NCBI GenBank assembly: GCA_958417225.1
Contig: CATZCM010000027.1
Coordinates: 1 to 21,512, forward strand
From: an uncultured Eubacteriales bacterium
Lineage (GTDB): Bacteria; Bacillota; Clostridia; Oscillospirales; Acutalibacteraceae
Length of the DNA: 21,512 nucleotides
Direction: 5' to 3'
Shown here: positions 9,011 through 15,750 of the stretch, in pieces
Numbering within the stretch: the stretch's first letter is position 1
Layout of the letters: each line of letters begins with the position of its first letter
Position numbers and translations under genes: made by a program
Notes under the pieces: model-generated
Databases searched by the model: none
What the model was told of the DNA's origin: nothing
What the model saw: only the letters and a program-made list of their open reading frames with translations

Positions 9011-11230
9011 ATGATAAAAGTGGACAAACTTAATAATAAAACTTACGATGATATTGTAAATCAAGCACGCTTGAAAATAAGTCAGTATTCTAATGAATGG
9101 AATAATTTGCAGGAATATGATCCGGGAGTTACCTTAGTGGAGATGTTTTCGTATTTGAAAACACTTCAAGACGAGAGAATCGATGAAATTTCTAGACTTA
9201 GCTATGGCACTTTTTTTGATCTTATGCAATTGAAAAGAGAAACTAATGTGGGGGCTAAAACATTACTGAGTCTATCGGGAAATGAAAGGGATGTTATTAT
9301 TCCAAGTGGAACAAAGTGGTTTGCTGGTAGCATGATTTTTGAAAATGAGAGAGTGTGTCAAATATCATCGGCGAAGATAGAAAAAATTATATTTGAAACA
9401 AAAAAAGGGCAACAGGACATTTCATATGACTGCTTTGTTGGTGGTAGGCTTTTTTATGTTTTTGGAGACGTGGATGATTGCGAAACGATGAGAAGTTCCA
9501 TGACTATTTGTTTCGATAAACCTCTTTTGAAAAATAAAGAGCATTCGTTTTATGTCCAGATAGCGGGAGAGGGTTTAAATCGAAATCCATTAGGGGATTA
9601 TGATGACTTTTATGAATTGGCGGATGTTTGTTGGGAATTTTATGGAAATGTGGATGGAAAAGTAGATTGGCATGAATTAAAGATAACGGAGGATCAAACG
9701 CATAGATTTCTATTTAGTGGATTTGTTAGATTCGAATTTTCGGGTGACATGGTTTGCAATGATGGCGTGTATAAAATTCGAGTAAGACTTGTAAATGAGG
9801 AATATGATATTTTTCCACAGATTTCTGGATTTAAGGTAAATGTGATAGAAGTTCAACAAAAAGATACGCTTTGTGAAAGTATTAAAGTTTGCAAAAAAGA
9901 TATAGATTCGTCTGGGTGTGTGAGGATTTGGAATAACCTTGCATTGTATGGGCAAATTGTAGTTTATATGAAAAATGCTGACTTGTCTTGGCGACAAGTG
10001 GAGAATGTTGATTGCATTAAAAATGTGAAAGAAGGCTATGCGGAACTTTGTTTTCATAAAGTGATAGGTGATTTACCTGATGTTGATGATGAAGAAGTTT
10101 TTCTTGTTGTAATGCAAGATCAGGTTTTAGATGCAAATTTAAATGGAAAAGGGTTTTCGCCACAAAAGTTTGATATAAATATAGATTATAGTTTGAGTGA
10201 AAGATTTAAATGCAATCAAAAAATATACGAAATTGTATCAGATTTTAAAGTTAAGAAGAATCAATTGAAAGATTACATAATGTACGATTCGTTCGATTTA
10301 ATTGTCGGTGAGGGTGTAGACAAAAGTAGTGAGAAATTTTATCCTTTTGAAAAGGTTGAAACGTTTGTATCTTCAGGGAAATGTGATAGGCATTATATGC
10401 TCAGTTGTATAGGTAGTGCAATTCTTTTTGGCGACAATTCCAAAGGACGAGCTCCACAAAATGGAATTGAAAATGTGAGAATTGTTGGAATGAGCCTTAC
10501 TAAGGGAAAGGCAACAAATATAAAAACTGGTTTGATTAAAAATGTAAGTAGTGAAAATGTTGAAATTAATAAATTAAGTGTTGATCAGTTTGTCCCGGCA
10601 AGTGATGGACGAGATATGGAGCTTTTTGAGGATATGAAAAAACATCTTTTACGTTCATTAAATAATGGTAATCGACTTGTTACTGTGGAAGACTACGAAA
10701 ATGCAGTACGAAATACCCCTGGACTTTTTATAAAAAGATTGAAAGTTTTGCCAGGATTTTCTCCACATCCAGTTAAGGACGAATTTAAGTGTGTCACGAT
10801 AGTTGCGCAGTCTTTGAGAAACGAGAAGAAATTACTTAAAGGTTATGAAAAAAATATTTATAGGTATATTGAAAAGTATAGGCTTATAAATACAAAAGTT
10901 ATAGTTACGAGTCCAGTGTACTTGAAAGTAGATGTATCGTGTAATGTGGTTATTAATCCATACTACTGTGAACACAAAAGACTTATAAAGGAAAGTATAG
11001 AAAATTTTATTTGTGAACTCAATAATAGCTATGGCCAAAATTTATACTTTGCGGAATTATTTGGGACTTTAGATAAACTTGATTGTGTGCTTTATGTGAA
11101 AAGTTTGAATATAACACCAGTAGGGTCATTTAAGGAGCATACTTCTTCGGGTGACGTTATTGCAAATCCTAATGGAGTGTATACACTTGGAAATGTTGAT
11201 GTCCTTTGTACAATTTATGAAAATTTTTAA
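9011..11230 (+). CDS. Second baseplate J-like wedge protein (Afp12-like)
   Basis: This 739-residue protein is a second J-like wedge subunit. It shows YDPGVTLVEMFSYL (DPG at 37-39), an early IPSGTKWF strand, ILFGDNSKGRAP (FGD at 473-475), and then SDGRDMEL with RLVTVEDYENAV, the equivalent of the G-G-x-D and R-x-V-T-x-x-D-Y motifs of the J family. The ATG at 9011 has GAGGGGGTG at 8996-9004 at good spacing; the GTG at 9002 lies inside that site. It follows the larger J gene by 13 bases and is surely translated from the same message. A pair of unequal J proteins is characteristic of Afp-type systems. Confidence 0.88.
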   Translation: MIKVDKLNNKTYDDIVNQARLKISQYSNEWNNLQEYDPGVTLVEMFSYLKTLQDERIDEISRLSYGTFFDLMQLKRETNVGAKTLLSLSGNERDVIIPSGTKWFAGSMIFENERVCQISSAKIEKIIFETKKGQQDISYDCFVGGRLFYVFGDVDDCETMRSSMTICFDKPLLKNKEHSFYVQIAGEGLNRNPLGDYDDFYELADVCWEFYGNVDGKVDWHELKITEDQTHRFLFSGFVRFEFSGDMVCNDGVYKIRVRLVNEEYDIFPQISGFKVNVIEVQQKDTLCESIKVCKKDIDSSGCVRIWNNLALYGQIVVYMKNADLSWRQVENVDCIKNVKEGYAELCFHKVIGDLPDVDDEEVFLVVMQDQVLDANLNGKGFSPQKFDINIDYSLSERFKCNQKIYEIVSDFKVKKNQLKDYIMYDSFDLIVGEGVDKSSEKFYPFEKVETFVSSGKCDRHYMLSCIGSAILFGDNSKGRAPQNGIENVRIVGMSLTKGKATNIKTGLIKNVSSENVEINKLSVDQFVPASDGRDMELFEDMKKHLLRSLNNGNRLVTVEDYENAVRNTPGLFIKRLKVLPGFSPHPVKDEFKCVTIVAQSLRNEKKLLKGYEKNIYRYIEKYRLINTKVIVTSPVYLKVDVSCNVVINPYYCEHKRLIKESIENFICELNNSYGQNLYFAELFGTLDKLDCVLYVKSLNITPVGSFKEHTSSGDVIANPNGVYTLGNVDVLCTIYENF

Positions 11231-11247
11231 AGTGAGGGGGGAGTTAG

Positions 11248-12387
11248 TTGAATACAAGAGGACTAAAGTTTACATTGAATCGAAAAGAAGACTGGAATTT
11301 TAATTTATCATATATACAAGGTTTTTTGACTGAAGATGATAAGTTAATTCTCAAAGGAACAGAAAGTTTGTCAAATGGGTATTTTTTCACGAAAGCTTTC
11401 AATAGCGGAGAAACTGAAAATTCGTGGAATAGGCTTAAAATAAATGCGAATTTTCCAGAGAATGTATTTTTAAGGGTTATTGTATATGCCTTGGATGAAA
11501 TTATAAATAAAAAAAATGCAAGTGTGAGGTACATGGAAAGTATACTGGGAGATAAAACTTTATCAAGCGAAAAAAAACAGTCTTTTTTAAGAGATAATGG
11601 AGCAATGATATTTGAAAAATGTACGGATATTTACCTTACTGATATGAAAGGACAGTATTTGTTTTTAGCTATTGAGGTCCAAAACTATAGCGGTCAGGAT
11701 TGCATTATAAATGAATTTCAAATAGAATTTTCCAATTCAAGTTTTGTAGGATTTCTTCCAGAGATGTATTCAATATGTCGGGGACAAAATAATTTCTTTG
11801 AAAGGTTTGTGGGCATATATCAATCGATGTATATGGACATGAATAACAAAATTGAAAATATCCCTATCTTGTTTTCACCATCTAAGGTTGATAAGAAATT
11901 TTTATATTGGCTTGCGGATTGGTTTTCATTGAAGGATGCAGCAATTTGGGGTGAGGATCGACTCCGCAATGTTCTTAGAGAAATTGTTAACTTGTATAAA
12001 TTAAAGGGCACTAGGGGTACAATCTCAAGAATTGTAGAGCTTTACACTGGGTATACGCCGTATATTATCGAAAAACATGACATAGAGGAAACAGAACTAT
12101 ATGATCACATGACAAAAGATATCGATGAACTTTACGGTGAAAATGTTTATTACTTTACTGTGGTAGTAAGTGAAAAAGCTGTCAAATCTTCAGAAGACTA
12201 TGTTAGTTTGATCAAAATTATAAATAGGTTTAAGCCCATAGATGCTGTGTGTAACTTAGTTGTGCTAAATCCTAATATGCATGTTGGTCATCACTGTTAT
12301 CTTGGAATAAATTCGAGAGTGGTTGAGTGTACGGATATGACGATTGAGTGCCAATCAGTGCTGGAAGGCAATGAATATGTGATGTGA
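11248..12387 (+). CDS. gpI-like CIS tail protein
   Basis: This 379-residue protein carries the gpI-like 'phage tail protein' domain of CIS clusters at about 168-345. Visible motifs are FLPEMY (169-174), FFERFVGIYQSM, a PILFSPSKVDKKFLYWLADW stretch (206-225), then RLRNVLREIVNLYKLKGTRGT (238-258) and ELYTGYTPYIIEK (264-276), ending with the GHHCYLGINSRV segment seen in CIS members. In P2, gpI joins gpJ at the outer end of the wedge. The N-terminal 165 residues are a beta-rich extension that I do not recognise. The start is the TTG at 11248, preceded by GAGGGGGGAG at 11234-11243; no closer ATG exists. Confidence 0.85.
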   Translation: MNTRGLKFTLNRKEDWNFNLSYIQGFLTEDDKLILKGTESLSNGYFFTKAFNSGETENSWNRLKINANFPENVFLRVIVYALDEIINKKNASVRYMESILGDKTLSSEKKQSFLRDNGAMIFEKCTDIYLTDMKGQYLFLAIEVQNYSGQDCIINEFQIEFSNSSFVGFLPEMYSICRGQNNFFERFVGIYQSMYMDMNNKIENIPILFSPSKVDKKFLYWLADWFSLKDAAIWGEDRLRNVLREIVNLYKLKGTRGTISRIVELYTGYTPYIIEKHDIEETELYDHMTKDIDELYGENVYYFTVVVSEKAVKSSEDYVSLIKIINRFKPIDAVCNLVVLNPNMHVGHHCYLGINSRVVECTDMTIECQSVLEGNEYVM

Positions 12388-12394
12388 GCGTTAT

Positions 12395-12505
12395 ATGCAC
12401 AAAAAAGTATTTTATTTAGAATTTGCGAAAAATGTTAGAGAAGTTAAAATTTTTATATCGAGTAAGAATTTGCTTTTGAAAAGTACTAGTGAAAAAATAT
12501 ATTGA
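12395..12505 (+). CDS. Possible 36-residue small ORF
   Basis: An ATG at 12395 opens a short frame encoding MHKKVFYLEFAKNVREVKIF and 16 further residues, ending at a TGA at 12503. It fills most of the 143-base gap between the gpI-like gene and the next gene. The upstream bases (gtgagcg) are only a weak ribosome binding site, very unlike the strong ones of its neighbours, and a promoter candidate overlaps its 3' end. I recognise no family. It is most likely chance. Confidence 0.15.
   Translation: MHKKVFYLEFAKNVREVKIFISSKNLLLKSTSEKIY
12476..12503 (+). promoter_or_regulatory. Candidate sigma-A promoter for the Ig-domain surface protein
   Basis: TTGAAA at 12476-12481 and TATATT at 12498-12503 are separated by 16 bases, each one mismatch from consensus. 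Transcription would start near 12510, just before GGAGGA at 12518-12523. It sits in the only sizeable gap of the CIS operon. The DNA is AT-rich, so chance matches are expected. Confidence 0.4.
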
Positions 12506-12530
12506 TATTTTCTGAATGGAGGAATTAATT

Positions 12531-14315
12531 ATGAGCAATAAACAAAGCCTTTCCAGCTCAAGAAATCACTATTTTTTTGGTAAACTCATGACAGTTAGGG
12601 ATTTTGAAAATGAGCAGATATATATGAATTCTAAGAGACATCTTGGAAATAAGTTATTAAGTGGATCTGGAATTGTATCAGGGCTGGATGTTTTATTGAT
12701 TGACAATAAGACGATTTCTATAGAACCAGGAATGGCGCTAGATTACCTTGGTAGGGAAATAATTTTGCCTGAACCGGTTGTGAAAAAACTGGATGTGATA
12801 TCTGGTTTTGATGAGAATATTGAACATAAAGATGTTTACTTGTGCGTTGAATACGATGAGGAACTTTCAGAAACAACTTTTTCTGTAGTGGGATCATCTA
12901 AATCGGGAGACGTATCAAGAGAATATAATCAAATTAATGAAGGATACAAGCTTTCTATAACTTCAAAGAAACCAAATGAGAATTTACTTAGACTTGATGA
13001 ATTGGCAGTTAGCAAAACAGTTTTGTATGAAAATGATAACGTTAGACTTTCAATTGAAGTAGACCGTTTTGCAAATCCGGGTGGCATAGTTAAACTTTCG
13101 GTTATATTTGAGAAAAATGAAGTTCAATCTTTAGCTAATTATGAATTTAAAGCAAAAGGACTTTTATTTAAGACGGTATCAGGAGAAAAAGAATTGGTCG
13201 TGAATTATCAGGAATCTGATATCGTGCCAAGTTTACGTGTAGTGAAAGAATATTATCTTATGTGTGATGCAACTGCCGTTTCTGTAGGGGAGATTGAAAT
13301 ACCTGCGTCAGCCTTTAAAATTGGAGTAGGGGCACAATTCGATGCGATTAGTGAAGATGTGAAGATTCCGGTACAAATTGTCGATGGCCCAATAAGGGAC
13401 TGCATTATAAGTGATTTTTATAAAAAGAAATTTGACGATATAATAATCGAAAAAGATGAACAAAAAATTTATCTTGCAAAAATTTCATTGATTGCTGATA
13501 GAGCTACATATTTAATACAGAACATTGTAGTGAACCCGTTTAAACAATATGTTTTAAATAATGAACTTTTAGATGTTATACAAAAAAGGACAACCCCAAA
13601 TATATGTGGATTTGAAAGGGTGGAATCGAAAACTAAGGAAGAAACGAAGAATGCTTTGGAAGTTAATTTGAAAAATGTGTTGAAAAGCAGTAATGTAAGG
13701 ACTGGTGTGGCTAGGATAAATCTTGGTTTGTATGCCAAACCTGGAAAAGTTTATTATTCAAATGAATTTGTACACGGTTTGGGATATGGTGAGGTTGCTG
13801 TAGTTGCAGCTATTGAAAGTAAGGATAAGTATGAATCAGGAGATAAAAATTCTATTATATTTGGCGATGTGAGTGTGTTCCTTACAGGGTCAACTGGAGT
13901 TTTGTCTCCAGATGTTTCAATAGGCGCACTTGTGGATGTACAAAAGGGTACTATTAAATTTGGAGCAAAACTTATGAATAAGACTTCAAGTCAATTTGTG
14001 GATATAAAATGGTGGGCATTTAAATCAGATGAAAATGACAAAGATATATTAAATACAGCGGATATAAAGGTAATTGTGTCACCAAATGCTGCTCAAGTAA
14101 AACCGTATGAAACAATAAGATTTTCGTCGAACATAGAAGGAGCTCAAGGCCAATCGGTTGTTTGGTCAGTTCCTGAAGCTGGGGGTGGAAGCATCGATGA
14201 AAACGGATTATACAAAGCTCCGGAAAATGAAGGTGTTTATGAAGTTAGAGCTCAAAGTGTGGAATTTGCAGATAAACATGATTCGGCTTACGTAGTGGTG
14301 AGTTCGGCAGATTAA
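12531..14315 (+). CDS. CIS-associated surface protein with C-terminal Ig-like domain
   Basis: This 594-residue protein begins with a conserved block (about 10-85) containing HYFFGKLMTVRDFENEQIYM, LLSGSGIVSGLDV and EPGMALDYLGREI. I know this pattern (G-x-x-x-T-x-x-D-F-x-x-E-Q, then G-x-G-x-V-x-G-L-x-V) from uncharacterised proteins at the end of CIS operons. The middle is beta-rich and unrecognised. The last 85 residues look like a bacterial Ig-like fold: IKVIVSPNAAQVKPYETIRF, then VVWSVPEAGG, IDENGLYKAP and YEVRAQS. A peripheral baseplate or fibre-like part that contacts the target or cell surface is plausible. The ATG at 12531 is chosen because the ATG at 12516 overlaps the ribosome binding site GGAGGA. 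No signal peptide is visible, which fits export as part of a particle. Confidence 0.6.
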   Translation: MSNKQSLSSSRNHYFFGKLMTVRDFENEQIYMNSKRHLGNKLLSGSGIVSGLDVLLIDNKTISIEPGMALDYLGREIILPEPVVKKLDVISGFDENIEHKDVYLCVEYDEELSETTFSVVGSSKSGDVSREYNQINEGYKLSITSKKPNENLLRLDELAVSKTVLYENDNVRLSIEVDRFANPGGIVKLSVIFEKNEVQSLANYEFKAKGLLFKTVSGEKELVVNYQESDIVPSLRVVKEYYLMCDATAVSVGEIEIPASAFKIGVGAQFDAISEDVKIPVQIVDGPIRDCIISDFYKKKFDDIIIEKDEQKIYLAKISLIADRATYLIQNIVVNPFKQYVLNNELLDVIQKRTTPNICGFERVESKTKEETKNALEVNLKNVLKSSNVRTGVARINLGLYAKPGKVYYSNEFVHGLGYGEVAVVAAIESKDKYESGDKNSIIFGDVSVFLTGSTGVLSPDVSIGALVDVQKGTIKFGAKLMNKTSSQFVDIKWWAFKSDENDKDILNTADIKVIVSPNAAQVKPYETIRFSSNIEGAQGQSVVWSVPEAGGGSIDENGLYKAPENEGVYEVRAQSVEFADKHDSAYVVVSSAD

Positions 14316-14335
14316 CTTTATGTTGACACAATGAA

Positions 14336-14364
14336 GAAGGTACCATCATTTATATGGTACCTTT
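14336..14364 (+). terminator. Hairpin ending the CIS operon
   Basis: AAGGTACCAT (14337-14346) and ATGGTACCTT (14354-14363) form a perfect 10-bp stem with a 7-base loop, extendable by one G-T pair. It lies 21 bases after the stop codon of the surface-protein gene. Only a short, interrupted T-rich tract follows (tttgggattagtttt), so it is not a textbook intrinsic terminator. It also lies downstream of the convergent minus-strand gene and may serve both sides. Confidence 0.6.
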
Positions 14365-14491
14365 GGGATTAGTTTTAAGTTTGGGATGAATTTGTTTATT
14401 TTTGATGGTTGTAATTTATGCAGGGAATTAAAGAAAAATTTTGATGAATTCCATTTCTTCATTTGTGAAACGTAGTTTATACGTAGGAGAA

Positions 14492-15601
14492 TTAGCGATG
14501 GAATGTATCTTTAGTGGCATTTTCATCTGGAAGCCGAAGAATTGAGCCTGGTGTTAAATCGCTGTTGTCACTTATGGAATTAAAGCTTTTGATTACAGAA
14601 ACAAATGCGGAGTTGGAATAGTTTTCGTTACAAATCTTTTCAATAGTGTCGTTTTTCTTTATAACGTAAGTTGAGTATTGAATATCAGTTTTTGGATTAA
14701 GGTACATTTCCTCAACTACAGTTTTTTCGGTTGGTGTTCCGGGTTGGATGTTGATTTGATTTTCCGCATTTAATCCGATATTGTATTCTTCGTTACCTAT
14801 TGAAAAATTTGTATTAACAGTTTTGGGATTTAGGGCGGTCCTTGCAAATATGAAAACGGCTATGCAGATAATTGACATTGTTAAAACTACTTTTGCGATT
14901 TTAAATTGTGGTGCGTATTTTTCTTTTAGTTTAGAAATCCAGGACATTTTTATGTGTGTCTCGTATTTATTGAATATTCTATGGCTTTCGTGTAGAAGTT
15001 CTGCAATTGAATGATATAGGCCATTTTCACACTTTTTTATTATTATTGAAAGTAATTCGCTATGTTTTCGGGATAGTTCGATATGAAATAAAACTTTGTA
15101 TATATTTGCAATGTTCTGGAAAAGCTTTTCTTTTGATTTTTCCTTTTTAGATGGAATCGAATATAAATTGTAAGTTAATCTTATGTGACCGTCGTGATCT
15201 ACTTGCAAATTGTTTATATCAGTTATTGTTATTAATAAGTTAGAGGGTATATCCTTTAGTGAATTTATGTTTAGAAGAAATTCATGTATTATACTAAGTC
15301 GTTCATTAAATGTGTACGTGTTTAGTTCATCACAAAACTTCATTTGAAAATTATCGAGTGATTTGTATGTAAAGATCATGTATAGATAATCCTCTGTGAT
15401 AAAGAAGTCTTTAAAATTTTTGTTCTTTTTCGAAGTAAAGTAATTGAATAGTTCAGAGGTTACGGATGAGTCGATTCCAGAAATTTTGTTTATAATGTAA
15501 AGTTTACTAGATTCACCTTTGGATGCTATAAAAACCTGTCTTTTCTCTTCTTCTATTAATGTTCCAACTATTTTGTAGTTTTTTAAAATTTTATCAATCA
15601 T
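14492..15601 (-). CDS. Pseudokinase-like, transmembrane, LysM protein
   Basis: This 369-residue protein has three parts. Residues 1-220 look like a degenerate Ser/Thr kinase: the N-lobe strand LYIINK keeps a Lys (39) in the VAIK position, and QVDHDGHIRLTYNL (133-146) aligns with the stretch before DFG, but the DFG Asp is Tyr144 and no HRD motif is visible. One membrane helix follows (about 237-256), then a linker and a C-terminal LysM domain (about 310-358: STYVIKKNDTIEKICNENY, ending SILRLP). The kinase-like part should be cytoplasmic and the LysM outside, where it could bind peptidoglycan. AAAGGAGAG lies seven bases upstream of the ATG. It converges on the CIS operon and diverges from the cyclase-like receptor gene. 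A scaffold or sensor role is likely; phosphotransfer is unlikely. Confidence 0.7.
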   Translation of the reverse strand: MIDKILKNYKIVGTLIEEEKRQVFIASKGESSKLYIINKISGIDSSVTSELFNYFTSKKNKNFKDFFITEDYLYMIFTYKSLDNFQMKFCDELNTYTFNERLSIIHEFLLNINSLKDIPSNLLITITDINNLQVDHDGHIRLTYNLYSIPSKKEKSKEKLFQNIANIYKVLFHIELSRKHSELLSIIIKKCENGLYHSIAELLHESHRIFNKYETHIKMSWISKLKEKYAPQFKIAKVVLTMSIICIAVFIFARTALNPKTVNTNFSIGNEEYNIGLNAENQINIQPGTPTEKTVVEEMYLNPKTDIQYSTYVIKKNDTIEKICNENYSNSAFVSVIKSFNSISDNSDLTPGSILRLPDENATKDTFHR

Positions 15602-15644
15602 GTTATACTCTCCTTTATTTTTGTTATATATTTATGATACTTAT

Positions 15645-15673
15645 ATTATACTTTTATATTTAAAGAGAGTAAA
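15645..15673 (-). promoter_or_regulatory. Sigma-A-like promoter for the pseudokinase/LysM gene
   Basis: Read on the minus strand, TTTACT (15673-15668) and TATAAT (15650-15645) are 17 bases apart. The -10 is perfect and the -35 matches four of six. Transcription would begin near 15638, giving a leader of about 37 bases with AAAGGAGAG before the ATG at 15601. Confidence 0.6.
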
Positions 15674-15691
15674 TATCTGATTTTAATTAAT

Positions 15692-15720
15692 TTAAGTTTG
15701 AGTATAGATTTTTTTATGTT
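15692..15720 (+). promoter_or_regulatory. Weak candidate promoter for the receptor operon
   Basis: TTAAGT (15692-15697) and TATGTT (15715-15720) have 17-base spacing but match consensus only partly. A promoter must exist for the + strand operon in the 15602-15750 divergent gap; this is the best pair I see. Its -35 lies about 20 bases from the divergent promoter, so one regulator could control both sides. Confidence 0.25.
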
Positions 15721-15750
15721 ATTTACAGATAATCAAGGAGGTATATGCAT

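Noticed and set aside
1..14315. A complete prophage
   Set aside because: Only tail and baseplate genes are present, with two J-type proteins and a CIS-type gpI protein; no capsid, integrase, replication or lysis genes are visible. The left flank is unseen, so this is not absolute.
14492..15601. Active Ser/Thr kinase
   Set aside because: No HRD motif is visible and the DFG position reads YNL, so catalysis is unlikely.
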